DNA of 63,068 bases from Nonomuraea fuscirosea. GTDB lineage: Bacteria; Actinomycetota; Actinomycetes; Streptosporangiales; Streptosporangiaceae. This document shows, in pieces, positions 25,479-34,481 of the stretch; the first letter of the stretch is position 1, and each line of letters opens with the position of its first letter. Under the pieces are notes generated by a model. It worked only from the letters and a program-made list of their open reading frames with translations, was not told the DNA's origin and did not search any database. Location: the NCBI RefSeq assembly GCF_003001935.1, contig NZ_PVNG01000039.1, forward strand, positions 1-63,068, in the 5' to 3' direction. Position numbers and translations under genes: made by a program.

Positions 25479-27363
25479 ATGGGCCGGTTCGGACGGACTG
25501 TCGGACGAACAGTACTCCCGGCACCAGCAGGGGAAAGCGCCGCTGCGCGAAACCGGCCACGCACGGCGGAAGCGCGGGCGGCGCGGGTGCCAGATGACCG
25601 TCACGCCTGACCACATCGCCTACCAATGGCGGCTACGGCCTCCACAGGCGCCGGAAGCGTCGGAGCCACGTCCTGAGGGGCGTCGCACGGGGAAGAAGCG
25701 GCCCGACGACCGGCCGCAGCCGCCCCGTGCCGCCGTCGAATGGCAGGCCCGCCAGATCACGCGGACGTCGTACGGGTGGGATCCGGCCGGTCCCGTGTCG
25801 GACACCGACGTCGCCGAGGGACCGCCGACCCGTCAGCCGGTCGCGGAACCCGAGATCATCTGGATCAGGGACTGCGTCGGCATACAGATCGGCGCATACA
25901 ACTCCCAGACCGACACCTACGACATCGTCCTCTCCAAGCTCGAGATCGCACTGGACGAGGATGCGCTGGCGATGCTGCTCGCCCTGATCTCACAGGGCGC
26001 TGAGGACGGGTTCAGGACCGACATCCACCTCCCGGGAATTCCGGCCCTCCGCCGGTCGCCGGCCAAGTCATTCATCCGCAGGCATCCGGACGACACGCGG
26101 CTGATCGTCGTCAGGCGCTCCTGCGGCGTCCAGATCGGCAACCGGTGCTTCCAGCGCAACACGTTCACCCTCCGCGCCGACGGCTTCCTGATCCGCATCG
26201 ACAGCCTGCACCTGCGGAGCGGGCGGCGGTCGGCCATGCGCCGACTGCTGGCGGACCCTCACGACAGGGACACCGCGGCCATGATCGCCCGTGACATCGT
26301 GGAGCGCGCCCTCGCCACCCTTCTGACCCGCCTGGAGAGGGAGTTTGAACACCTCACCGAGCCGAGCCTGATCACGGGACTGCGCTCGCTGTACCGGCGG
26401 ATCGGCGTGTCGATGGGGTTCCGCAACACGGTCCGGCTCCGTCGGCGGTTCGATGCGAGCGCGATCAGAATCGCCCTTCTGCGCCGGGTGCTCACCGAGC
26501 AGATCCTGCGATACGCGCAACGCCACGCCGCGACTCGGCAGGCCACTGACGAACCACGGGCTTCGGACGAGCAACGGCGGCCTCCCGACGCGCGAGAAGA
26601 ACCTGGCTCGCGGAGCGATCCCTCAGACGGTCCTGCGCCCGGGCGTCCAGACGTGGGGGACTTCTGGGAGCCGTTCCCGGCGGATGATTTCCGTGGACGG
26701 TCCGCCGCCCGCGACCATCGTGGGCGGGACACCGGGGAAACCTACTGCGGGTGGGACGCCGGAGAGGCCCATCGAGGGAGAGAAGTCGGCGAGGACCGCA
26801 CGCGCGCGTCCGCGGCGGCCGATGAACAGGGCGCTCATCCCGCTCCGCCCGGGTCCCATGGCCGCCCGACGGCCCCACCCACGCCGGAACCCGCTCCGCA
26901 CGCCGCCGCATCGCATGCCCCTGAGTCGGATGAGCCGGCTGAGCGCTCCAAGCCGCCACGGGAAGTGACCCCCGAGCGATCAGCCACCGCTCGGCGGCGC
27001 GAGCTCCTCAAGGCGACCGAGCAGACCGGCCGAGCACCTGGAGATCCGCCGGCGCACGATTCGCGGAGCGGACCTACAGCACGCTCCCGCCCATCACTGC
27101 TACAGCCGCTGGGCAACCCCTCCCGCGAGCCGCACGACGGCCTAGTGTGCCCGACGGGCTCCCCCATCTTTTGCTCGGAAGCCCTGGTCCGCGCGCTGGA
27201 GGATGAACTCCTCCCCGCACCGGAAGACCAGCGAGGGAGAGTGGAGCTGCCGTCCTCTCCCGGTCGGGACGGCCCCGGGACGAGGGGAACAGGTTGGTCA
27301 CCGCCGCCTCCCGGCTCCCGGGACATCAGCCGAGACCTCGACCTGGGCTCTCCCAGCTGGTAG
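25462..27363 (+). CDS. Large protein with two RHIM-like motifs and a disordered tail
   Basis: The frame is open to 27363. The likely start is TTG 25462, with GGGAG six bases upstream and overlapping the small membrane gene; ATG 25594 is the conservative alternative. At about residues 138-152 it reads CVGIQIGAYNSQTDTY and at about 221-232 CGVQIGNRCFQRNT. Both carry the (V/I)-Q-I-G core plus downstream N/Q typical of RHIM-like amyloid signalling motifs. Each is followed by a similar helical-looking segment, suggesting an internal duplication. Residues about 350-633 are Pro/Arg/Glu-rich and probably disordered. Function unknown; cell-death or assembly signalling is inferred from motif resemblance alone. 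Confidence 0.6.
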   Translation: MIALAEWAGSDGLSDEQYSRHQQGKAPLRETGHARRKRGRRGCQMTVTPDHIAYQWRLRPPQAPEASEPRPEGRRTGKKRPDDRPQPPRAAVEWQARQITRTSYGWDPAGPVSDTDVAEGPPTRQPVAEPEIIWIRDCVGIQIGAYNSQTDTYDIVLSKLEIALDEDALAMLLALISQGAEDGFRTDIHLPGIPALRRSPAKSFIRRHPDDTRLIVVRRSCGVQIGNRCFQRNTFTLRADGFLIRIDSLHLRSGRRSAMRRLLADPHDRDTAAMIARDIVERALATLLTRLEREFEHLTEPSLITGLRSLYRRIGVSMGFRNTVRLRRRFDASAIRIALLRRVLTEQILRYAQRHAATRQATDEPRASDEQRRPPDAREEPGSRSDPSDGPAPGRPDVGDFWEPFPADDFRGRSAARDHRGRDTGETYCGWDAGEAHRGREVGEDRTRASAAADEQGAHPAPPGSHGRPTAPPTPEPAPHAAASHAPESDEPAERSKPPREVTPERSATARRRELLKATEQTGRAPGDPPAHDSRSGPTARSRPSLLQPLGNPSREPHDGLVCPTGSPIFCSEALVRALEDELLPAPEDQRGRVELPSSPGRDGPGTRGTGWSPPPPGSRDISRDLDLGSPSW

Positions 27364-27490
27364 ACAGGCGGATGTTGTGGTTGAGGTGGAAGACATTGTG
27401 CGAGGCGTAGACGTCCTTGAGCGCCATCAGCCGCGCCAGCTTCGCTGCCGGGTAGGCCCGGCGGACGTCCTGCGCGCCCTCTGTCGCCGC
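27352..27490 (-). pseudogene. C-terminal remnant of a berberine-bridge-type FAD oxidoreductase
   Basis: The minus strand reads RRAYPAAKLARLMALKDVYA then SHNVFHLNHNIRLS, matching the invariant C-terminus of BBE-like FAD-linked oxidases (YxxxKYxRLxxLKxxYDPxNVFxxNxNI). Nothing upstream in this frame continues the protein: the sequence changes at about 27490 into a Tn3 transposase fragment on the other strand. Remnant only. Confidence 0.65.
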
Positions 27491-27825
27491 ATCCGCAACT
27501 GCCACGATTTGATCTTCTACCGGCCCGACACGAGCACCCGCCATCATCACATCGACTCGCTGTTCGGCGAGGAGGCGATCGACTGGCGACCGATCGAGAC
27601 CCACTGGACCGACCTGCTGCGTACCGCGATCTCCATCCGGGAGAATCGGATCTCCCCGGTCACCCTGCTGCGGCGGCTGGGAACCACTCCCACAAGAACC
27701 GCCTGTATCGAGCCTTCCGCGAGCTCGGCCGGGCGGTGCACCATCACGCTCCTGCGTTGACTGTCCGACCCGGATCTCCGCGAGCAAATTCCGGTGATCA
27801 CCAACCGCAACGGGTCCTTCCGTCT
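27485..27825 (+). pseudogene. Tn3-family transposase C-terminal remnant
   Basis: The plus strand encodes RNCHDLIFYRPDTSTRHHHI, DSLFGEEAIDW, IETHWTDLLRTAISIRENRI, VTLLRRLG. After a frameshift near 27690 it reads HKNRLYRAFRELGRAV, and after another LSDPDLREQIPVITNRN. This is the conserved DDE_Tnp_Tn3 C-terminal block. Several frameshifts, a stop in the last third and loss of the rest make it inactive. It abuts the FAD-oxidoreductase remnant, implying an old insertion and deletion. Confidence 0.75.
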
Positions 27826-27845
27826 CCTCCGCCTGCGCGGAAGAA

Positions 27846-28214
27846 GTAGGTCGTCCTCTGCGGATCGCACGGAGGCGGCTCCGGCGCAAGGCGGGTTGCC
27901 CTTGATCGCGCTCGGCCCCATCGTGGGGTGCTCCGTCCCGGACGGGCCGACTCTGCGCCGTCGTGCCCGGTCCTGGCAAGCCGGGCTCTCGCCCGCGCGT
28001 CGATCTTGGCGACGAGTCGGGGGGCTTCAAGATCTTTTGCTGCGCAAAACATCTTGAAGCCCCCCGAACAGCCCGGCTTGCCAGGACCGGTCCCGCCGTC
28101 GCTGTATCGGCTCACCGGGACGGAGCACCCCCACGCACGGGGCTCCGCAGCCGGTCAAGGCGCAGGCGATGCGGCATTGAGGCCGCACCAGGCGAAGGAG
28201 CGCACATGGACGAC
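27846..28214. repeat. Giant nested inverted repeat 1
   Basis: Nested arms share a centre near 28042: 27925-27941 pairs with 28115-28131 (17/17), 27967-27987 with 28070-28090 (21/21) and 28019-28040 with 28044-28065 (21/22) around a 3-base loop. Outer, weaker symmetry (GTCGTCC near 27850 against GGACGAC near 28208) reaches the start of the SSB-like gene at 28206. The inner arm contains AAGATCTTTTGC / GCAAAACATCTT, with one C:C mismatch. The same core occurs in two other giant repeats in this window. Confidence 0.8.
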
Positions 28215-28667
28215 ATGCAGATCAGTCTCACCGGACGCATCGCGTACGACCCGAAGTTCTGGGCCGCTGACGGCGACAAGCCTCCGATGTGGTCCGCCTT
28301 GGTTGAGGTGGCAGGTCCGCCCACCTCGGGCCGGAACGGCACCTACGTGCCGACGCGGCGGGTCGAGGTGGTCGCGCACGGTCTCGACGCCATTCGCGCC
28401 AGCGAGTCCTACCACGTCGGGCACGTCATCACGGTCCAAGGCCGTGACCTGATCGCGCGTGCCTACGAGACGAAGGACCGTCACAACAGGCCGGTCGTTC
28501 GTGGCGTCGTCCAGGTGGTGGCGAAAACCTTGGCGATGTCGACCCGCTACGACCCGGTTCATCAGCAATCCGGCACCTGGCCTCCGGCGTCCTCGCCTCG
28601 CCTGGCTCAGGGCGCGGCGACTCCAGTCATGGAGGAGGACCAGGCGGAGGCCGTCTCCACGGCCTGA
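28206..28667 (+). CDS. SSB-like OB-fold protein
   Basis: A 154-residue protein starting at ATG 28206 with GAAGGAG upstream. It has an SSB-like arrangement: MDDMQISLTGRIAYDPKFW (first strands), then a mid region with HVGHVITVQGRDLIARAYET, equivalent to the GxxVxVEGRLxxRxYE strand of SSB, and VVRGVVQVVAKTLAMSTRYD. The acidic C-terminal tip is EEDQAEAVSTA, not the usual DDDxPF, so partner binding may differ. It lies directly behind giant inverted repeat 1. Likely a single-stranded-DNA-binding accessory protein of the element. Confidence 0.7.
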   Translation: MDDMQISLTGRIAYDPKFWAADGDKPPMWSALVEVAGPPTSGRNGTYVPTRRVEVVAHGLDAIRASESYHVGHVITVQGRDLIARAYETKDRHNRPVVRGVVQVVAKTLAMSTRYDPVHQQSGTWPPASSPRLAQGAATPVMEEDQAEAVSTA

Positions 28668-28680
28668 TTCACGCCCCAGT

Positions 28681-28714
28681 GAACGAGCGGCTCCCGTGCC
28701 GGGGCCGCTCGTTC
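28681..28714. terminator. Terminator-like hairpin after the SSB-like gene
   Basis: GAACGAGCGGC at 28681-28691 pairs perfectly with GCCGCTCGTTC at 28704-28714, followed by GCTTTCC. It lies 13 bp after the TGA, a typical position for an intrinsic terminator in a GC-rich actinomycete. Confidence 0.6.
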
Positions 28715-28836
28715 GCTTTCCCAACCGTGACCGTGCTGAAGCCCATTTCCCGGCTCGTCTCGGTGAAGGAAGGAACCCCTGCCTCGTCAGGCGCGGTCCT
28801 CGCAAGCATCCGCCCTATCGAAGGGAGCCTCATCTC

Positions 28837-30504
28837 GTGTCTCTCGTACCTCCAGATCTTCCGGATGTCGCCGTACCGGAAAATCTGTTTCTCTGGCACA
28901 TCCCGCTGAAGTATCTGACGCACTTTCCCGACAACGTCCGTGAGGACTACGGCATCACCTCCGCCTTCTGCAAGTCGTTGCTCGCCAAGCAGCAGGTGGT
29001 ACTCACCGCGATTCCCATCCCCGACGACTATGAACGCCAGGAAGGAGAAGAGGACTACCTCTTCTGGGTGACCAAGGGCAACCGCCGCCTGGAAGGGGGT
29101 CGCAAGCTCAAGCTCGAGACGATGCTGTGCCTGGTCGATTTGACCATGGCCGGCGATCGAGCAGGCCTGTTCATCGACCAGCTCGTCGAGAACGATGGGG
29201 ACTTCCGCCTTCCTCTGTCGGCGTTCGAGCAAGCCCAGGCCCTGTTCCAGGCGCATCAGGCTGGCGCCACCCGCACCGAGCTGCGGCAACGTACCGGCCG
29301 TACGAAAGAGCAGATCAGCGCGGGCATCGCGGCTGGCAGGATCAGCGAGCAGACCAAACGGGCCGCACGCGCCATGGACCATGTCTGGACGCTCGACGAC
29401 ATCGCGTTGCTGTCGGAGTTCGACGGCGATGACGCCGCATTGGCCAGGATCCAGCAGCGGATCGACTGGGGTCATCCCGTGGCCTATGCCGTGGAGACCG
29501 TACGTGACGAACTGGCCGAGGAAGCCGAGCACGACCGGATCCTCGCCACACTGGAGCAGGCCGGTGTTCGCGTCACCGAAACGCGCCCCCCGGAGGCGCA
29601 GCTGCTTCAGACCCTGGCCCACATCGTCGACGGGTTCGACCCGGAACCCGACCAGCATGCCGCCTGCGCCGGCCACGGCGCGTTCTTCTACAGCTACAAC
29701 AAGACCGAGCCGGTGTACTACTGCACCACGCCCGCCGAGCACGGTTACGCCCCGCCCGAGCCCTCGAACGCCCCGGCAGCGTCATCGCCCCGCGAGGATG
29801 CCAAGCCCAGCGGGGACGAGCCGTCGAGAAAGATCGTGATCGAAGGACGTAACGCCTGGCCGCGTGCCGGCACTCTGCGACAGCAGTGGCTGGCGGAGTT
29901 CTTCCAGCGCAAGACCGCGCCCAAGCCCGTGCTGCCGTTCGTCACCAAGATGCTGGTGGAGATGCCCGGTCCGGTACGGGACTACCTGACGTCATCTCGC
30001 CGCAGCGCGCTGTACGACGAGTTCGGTGGACCGGCGGATCTCGGCCACGCACTACAGGACGCCTCGACCGGCCAACAGGCCATGATGCTGCTGCGGCTCA
30101 TCGCCGTGGCCTTTGAGCACCAGATGACCAGAGCCAGCCAGGACTGCAAGAACACCTGGCGGCCGGACAAATACAGTCCCTGCTCGGCCGAGGACGCGGC
30201 TCTGTGGCTGCGGTTCCTGGTCAACACGCTCGGGCCGGAACTCGGCACACGGACGCTGCAGCCGTACCAGCCTGCCCCGATCGAGCAGGCCCTCATCGAC
30301 GGCGTTCCTTACCGGGGAGACACACCCGTCGACCAGGTAGACATCGTGGAGGAAGACGCTGAGGAGCACTCCTCGACAGCCGGGTCCGGGACGGGCCACG
30401 CCTCCGATGGCGGCGGCGATGAGGAAGCTTCCTCGAAGGTGTCGTTCGAAGCCGAGCGCTCAGACGACGCCGATCAAAACCTCGACGGCGCCGAGGCCGC
30501 CTGA
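28837..30504 (+). CDS. ParB-like protein of plasmid/ICE type
   Basis: A 555-residue protein beginning at GTG 28837 (AAGGGAG nine bases upstream). Residues about 10-90 resemble a ParB/Spo0J N-terminal (NTPase-fold) domain ending in VTKGNRRLEGGRKLK, where the GxRR of ParB box II is recognisable. Next comes a helix-turn-helix-like segment around residues 138-170 (FQAHQAGATRTELRQRTGRT). The C-terminal third is a separate domain (QQWLAEFFQRKTAPKPVLPF) with an acidic tail. Likely DNA partition or binding function of the mobile element; no ParA is visible nearby. Confidence 0.7.
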   Translation: MSLVPPDLPDVAVPENLFLWHIPLKYLTHFPDNVREDYGITSAFCKSLLAKQQVVLTAIPIPDDYERQEGEEDYLFWVTKGNRRLEGGRKLKLETMLCLVDLTMAGDRAGLFIDQLVENDGDFRLPLSAFEQAQALFQAHQAGATRTELRQRTGRTKEQISAGIAAGRISEQTKRAARAMDHVWTLDDIALLSEFDGDDAALARIQQRIDWGHPVAYAVETVRDELAEEAEHDRILATLEQAGVRVTETRPPEAQLLQTLAHIVDGFDPEPDQHAACAGHGAFFYSYNKTEPVYYCTTPAEHGYAPPEPSNAPAASSPREDAKPSGDEPSRKIVIEGRNAWPRAGTLRQQWLAEFFQRKTAPKPVLPFVTKMLVEMPGPVRDYLTSSRRSALYDEFGGPADLGHALQDASTGQQAMMLLRLIAVAFEHQMTRASQDCKNTWRPDKYSPCSAEDAALWLRFLVNTLGPELGTRTLQPYQPAPIEQALIDGVPYRGDTPVDQVDIVEEDAEEHSSTAGSGTGHASDGGGDEEASSKVSFEAERSDDADQNLDGAEAA

Positions 30505-30515
30505 AGCCCAATTCT

Positions 30516-30555
30516 CCGGTCTGGTCCTGGGCGCTGCGGACCAGGACCAGACCGG
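30516..30555. terminator. Terminator-like hairpin after the ParB-like gene
   Basis: CCGGTCTGGTCCTGG (30516-30530) pairs perfectly with CCAGGACCAGACCGG (30541-30555) across a 10-base loop, 12 bp after the stop codon. No U-tract, as is common in actinomycetes. Confidence 0.65.
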
Positions 30556-30682
30556 TCCACCATCCCCACACCCATCACGACGAGCTCGAAGCGGCAGCCC
30601 AGCTCCCGCCTCCTCGCCCTCGCACCTTGTTCTCTGCGCCGCGGTGATGACCGCGGCTTTCTCATGTCCGAAGGGATCTTGA

Positions 30683-31516
30683 ATGTCCAGCGCCTACACG
30701 CACCACCAGCCCCTGCCCATTGGCGGCGAGTTGGCCGTACGGTCCGACCGCGGGCCGCACCCGAGGAATCCGCACCGCGTCACCGTGGCCGGATACCACT
30801 CCAGCGTTGGCGTGGCGATCTGCGAAGGCGACGCTGCCGACAGCGACAAGACACGCGCCCGCGCTCATGCCCGGATCGCCGCCGAGGTCAGCGCACTCGC
30901 CGCGGCCCAGACGGCGAACGCCGCCGCCGGCGTCTACGCCGGGCGCAGCGCACTCGAAACCAGCGTCATCGAGGAGACGAATCCGCCGTTGAAGCCGCAG
31001 GCCACCCGAATCGTGGGATCCCTCATGACCGCGGTGGTCACCCACTGGACCGTGGATCTGTGCTGGATGGGGGAGAGCGTGCAAGCCTTCGCCCTCACGG
31101 GTGACATGGCCGTGCACGGACTGATCCGGCCGCCTTCGCCGAAGCAGCATGCGATTGCGCCCGTTCGCCGCCAGCAGGTCTGGCGTGAACCACCCGGCGG
31201 GGGCGATCAGGACGAGCGCGTACTCGACATCCGCCGGCTCCTGCTGTGCTCCGACAGCCTCACCCTTCCACTCGGCACGTCTGATCTCACCCGGATCCTC
31301 CGCCGGCCCATCCCAGCCTCCGCCACCTGCGCTGAGCTCATCGCGGCGGCCAAACAGCGCGGCGCGCTCGACCCCCTCACGGTCGCCGTGGTCGACCTGC
31401 CCAGCCGCGATGCCACAGATACGGAACCGGCCCAAGTCCGCCAGAACGTCCCTGCTCGCGGTCTAACTCTTCACCTGGTTCCCACCGGGGGAGCACCCGC
31501 CATGCATGCCGCCTGA
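30683..31516 (+). CDS. Hypothetical protein with degenerate PP2C-like pattern
   Basis: A 277-residue protein. RIVGSLMTAVVTHWTVDLCW then MGESVQAFALTGD resembles the PP2C core where GTT...V...GDSRAYL occurs, and LLLCSDSLTLPLGTSDL resembles LLLCSDGLT. The metal-binding aspartates of true PP2Cs (DGMGG) are not present: the corresponding segment is VGVAICEGDAADSDKTRA. It may therefore be an inactive PP2C relative. It lies in the conserved-looking accessory block followed by DUF932. Confidence 0.5.
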   Translation: MSSAYTHHQPLPIGGELAVRSDRGPHPRNPHRVTVAGYHSSVGVAICEGDAADSDKTRARAHARIAAEVSALAAAQTANAAAGVYAGRSALETSVIEETNPPLKPQATRIVGSLMTAVVTHWTVDLCWMGESVQAFALTGDMAVHGLIRPPSPKQHAIAPVRRQQVWREPPGGGDQDERVLDIRRLLLCSDSLTLPLGTSDLTRILRRPIPASATCAELIAAAKQRGALDPLTVAVVDLPSRDATDTEPAQVRQNVPARGLTLHLVPTGGAPAMHAA

Positions 31517-31581
31517 CCGACACCGCCGAACCGCGATCACCCTGCCTTCCCATCCACAGCACCGAATCACCGAGGAGACCC

Positions 31582-32724
31582 GTGACCATTGCATCCCCGC
31601 TCCCACCCCTGACCCTTCGAAACGCCACCCTCGACGACCTGGTCGAGGTGCTGCGCGCCCAGCACGCCCGCAAGATCGACGTCATCGTCCCCGCAGAACG
31701 GTTGCGCGCCGTCGGCACCCACCTGGAACTGATCGGCACCGAACCTCTGGTCTCCGAGGACGGCGTCACCGCCACCGCCGGCCGCTACCTGCCCACCGCC
31801 CACTGCGATCAGGACATCGCCACCAAGCTGGGCATTCCATCTCCGTACCTGCGGCGTCTGCGGGAGGAGAACGGCCGTCTGTACGACGCCAACGTCAACG
31901 GCTGGCTACAGGCCGACCCGCACCGCCGGTTCCTGTTCCGGGGGCTGGCCGGCAGCGGCCGTACGGGCATCGGCCGGGCTCTGCTGTCCAACAGCTACAA
32001 GGTCATCGACAACCTGGACGTGCTCATGGCCGCGTTGGATGGCATCAAGGAGAGCGGCGTCGCCGTCCAGATCGACGGAGCCGATTTGACCGAGCGCCGC
32101 ATGTTCCTGCGCGTGGCCTGCGAGCAGATCCAGGCCTACGCTCCCGAACTGGTCGGCGACTATCGAAGCCCTTTCTCGGGCGCCTCCGCGGCGGCCTATC
32201 CGGTGGTGTTCGCCGGCTTCCTGCTGGCCAACTCCGAGACCGGTGACGGCGCCTTCACCATCACGCCCAGGCTCACCCTGCAGGTGTGTCGCAACGGCAT
32301 GACCATCAACCGGGACGTGGTGCGCGAGGTTCACCTGGGCGGTCGCATGGACGACGGGATCGTGCGGTGGAGCCAGGACACGCTGGCCAAGAGCATGCAG
32401 CTGGTCACCGCACGCGCGCGTGATGCCGTACGAACCTTCCTGGACGTTGACTACGTCCAGGCCAAGATCACAGAGCTGGCCCGAGAAGCCCGCGTCGCCG
32501 TCACAGAGCCTGAGAAGACGATCGAGTTCGTCTCCACCAGGCTGTCCTTCACCAAGGATCAGCAGCAGCTCATCCTGCAGCACTTCTACAAGGGCGGTGC
32601 GATCACCGCCGGCGGCGTCATGCACGCGGTCACCAGCGCCGCCCAGCTCCTGGACGACGCGGAGAAGGCCTTCGAGATGGAAAGCCGTGGCGTCGAGGCC
32701 ATGCACCTGGCCGCCGCATTCTGA
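31582..32724 (+). CDS. DUF932 phage/plasmid-like protein
   Basis: A 380-residue DUF932 family protein: LGIPSPYLRRLREENGRLYD for the N-terminal module, RGLAGSGRTGIGRALLSNSY (in which the GRALLS-x-xYKVIDN pattern is diagnostic), and a core PRLTLQVCRNGMTINRDVVR. The ending NxxxFxSRGxEAMHLAAAF is short. The family is common on plasmids, ICEs and phages and is linked to DNA-maintenance regions, but its biochemical role is not known to me. Confidence 0.8.
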   Translation: MTIASPLPPLTLRNATLDDLVEVLRAQHARKIDVIVPAERLRAVGTHLELIGTEPLVSEDGVTATAGRYLPTAHCDQDIATKLGIPSPYLRRLREENGRLYDANVNGWLQADPHRRFLFRGLAGSGRTGIGRALLSNSYKVIDNLDVLMAALDGIKESGVAVQIDGADLTERRMFLRVACEQIQAYAPELVGDYRSPFSGASAAAYPVVFAGFLLANSETGDGAFTITPRLTLQVCRNGMTINRDVVREVHLGGRMDDGIVRWSQDTLAKSMQLVTARARDAVRTFLDVDYVQAKITELAREARVAVTEPEKTIEFVSTRLSFTKDQQQLILQHFYKGGAITAGGVMHAVTSAAQLLDDAEKAFEMESRGVEAMHLAAAF

Positions 32725-32772
32725 CCGCCGAGCAACATACCGCACTCGCATCGCCGCGAAAGGTCCCCCTTC

Positions 32773-33264
32773 ATGACATCAGATCCTGAAACGCCCGTAT
32801 CTCGGCCGCAGCCCACCCCGCTGCCGATCGCCCGCGATGACGTGCTCATCTCCGACGACACGGCCATGGAAGCCATCCACCGCATCCTCAACCAGCACAG
32901 TGACTGGAACGGAACCACGTTCGACGCGATCGAGACGGTGATCCTCGCCACCGGCCGCAGGCTTGTCACTGCCGAGCCCATCGCCACCGAGGTCGAGTAC
33001 GACGATTGGGACTGGCCGATCGCCCGGATCGAGACCGGGCCCCTGACCGCCATGGTCCGGCAAGCCCCGGACGGCGGCATGTGCGTCGATCTGTTCCCCA
33101 CTAACGCCGCAGCGCGCCAAGCGCTTCGCGTCCTGATCGACGGTCACATCGTCTACGGCATCCCCCTCGAGACGCCGGTCCCGCCCGACAGCGGAGCCTC
33201 CATCATCGCCAACCGCAAAGCCGTACGCGAACGCGCGAACGAGAGCCCCGAAGCCGGCACCTGA
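32773..33264 (+). CDS. Hypothetical accessory-element protein
   Basis: A 163-residue acidic protein, start ATG 32773 after AAAGG. MEAIHRILNQHSDWNGTTFD, then YDDWDWPIARIETGPLTAMV; no signal peptide or membrane segment. Encoded in series between the DUF932 and DUF3560 genes with short gaps (48 and 42 bp), so part of the same element operon. No domain recognised. Confidence 0.65.
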   Translation: MTSDPETPVSRPQPTPLPIARDDVLISDDTAMEAIHRILNQHSDWNGTTFDAIETVILATGRRLVTAEPIATEVEYDDWDWPIARIETGPLTAMVRQAPDGGMCVDLFPTNAAARQALRVLIDGHIVYGIPLETPVPPDSGASIIANRKAVRERANESPEAGT

Positions 33265-33306
33265 CCACAGCCGTCTCGCACTCTCAACGCGAAGAGAGGA
33301 GGAAAC

Positions 33307-34404
33307 GTGATCACCATCCACGTATCGCCTGCCCGAGGCATCATCGTCACCGGCACCGCCCCCGAACATCGAAAGCTGCTCGGCAGCCGCAAACGCGGCG
33401 GTCTCGGCCTGAGATGGTCCAACCACATCGAATACGACGGGCGGCTCGGCGCCTGGTTCGAGCCGAACTCGCGCGACCGGCACCCCTCCGAGAACCGGGA
33501 TCGGATGGAGGAGATCAGCGCCAGGCTGCGAGCCGCCGGCCTGTCCATCACCATCGACGTCACCGACCAGACTCGCTCGGCCGAGCAGGTCGAGGCCGAA
33601 ACGTACGCGCGCGCCGTCATCCGGGCGCAAAACTACCGCCGACGCGCCGCCGAAGCCGCCGCCCGAGCCGAGCGGCATCGCACGCGAGCAGCCGCGGCCA
33701 CCCGTGGCTACCCGCCCGATCAGCCGATCCTGCTCGGCAGCTCCCGGCAACGCGCCCACGAAAGGGCCATCGAACGCAACCACAGCCACACCCGTAAGGC
33801 CATCGAGGAGACCGACCGCCATCAGTACTGGATCACCCGCTCGCGCGCGGCCGAACACCTCAAGCAGCACCGCCGAGACCCCCGGGCCACCCTGCGGCGC
33901 ATCGACCGCCTGCGTGAACAGCTCCGTCGGATCGAACGCAGCCTGACCGGCGAGGCTCACCCTCAATTCGTCGAACGCGACGGCGAAGTCGTCCTCACCG
34001 ACAACGGCAACCCCGTACTGGAGTGGCAACCCGCGACCGGTGACTACCGCGAACGGCTCCTCCTGCACCAAGCCCAGCTGTCCGAGAAGATCGCCTACTG
34101 GCAGGACGTCGTCGCCCAGGCAGCGGCCGAAGGAGTCAAAATCTGGGGCCCGGCCGACTTCCGCGCCGGCGACTTCGTCCTCTACCTCGGCACCTGGTAC
34201 GAGGTGCTCCGCGTCAACTCCAAGAGTCTGACCGTGCCGACCGGCCATCACGAAGTCGGCCGCCGAATCCTGCGCCAAGGCGACAACGTCGATCGCGCCG
34301 GACAATCCTCCGGTACCACCGGCCGGCTGCCCTACGCCGAAGTCCAAGGCCGGATGAGCAGCGCCGAAGCCGCCACGAAGTTCCCACCCGAGCCAGGCCA
34401 CTAA
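33307..34404 (+). CDS. DUF3560-type protein
   Basis: A 365-residue protein. It contains the DUF3560 features GIIVTGTAPEHRKLLGSRKR, LRWSNHIEYDGRLGAWFEPN and an Arg/Ala-rich coiled coil (AAEAAARAERHRTRAAAATR, NHSHTRKAIEETDRH). The C-terminal part has a small KOW/SH3-like segment (FRAGDFVLYLGTWYEVLRVN). It is found on actinomycete plasmids and ICEs next to replication and transfer genes. Function unknown. Confidence 0.75.
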   Translation: MITIHVSPARGIIVTGTAPEHRKLLGSRKRGGLGLRWSNHIEYDGRLGAWFEPNSRDRHPSENRDRMEEISARLRAAGLSITIDVTDQTRSAEQVEAETYARAVIRAQNYRRRAAEAAARAERHRTRAAAATRGYPPDQPILLGSSRQRAHERAIERNHSHTRKAIEETDRHQYWITRSRAAEHLKQHRRDPRATLRRIDRLREQLRRIERSLTGEAHPQFVERDGEVVLTDNGNPVLEWQPATGDYRERLLLHQAQLSEKIAYWQDVVAQAAAEGVKIWGPADFRAGDFVLYLGTWYEVLRVNSKSLTVPTGHHEVGRRILRQGDNVDRAGQSSGTTGRLPYAEVQGRMSSAEAATKFPPEPGH

Positions 34405-34481
34405 CCGCTCTACCATCGCTGGCGCCTCCTTCCCCGAGGCGCCGGCACAGCCTTGCCCATGTGCCGAAAGAAGGTCCCGCC

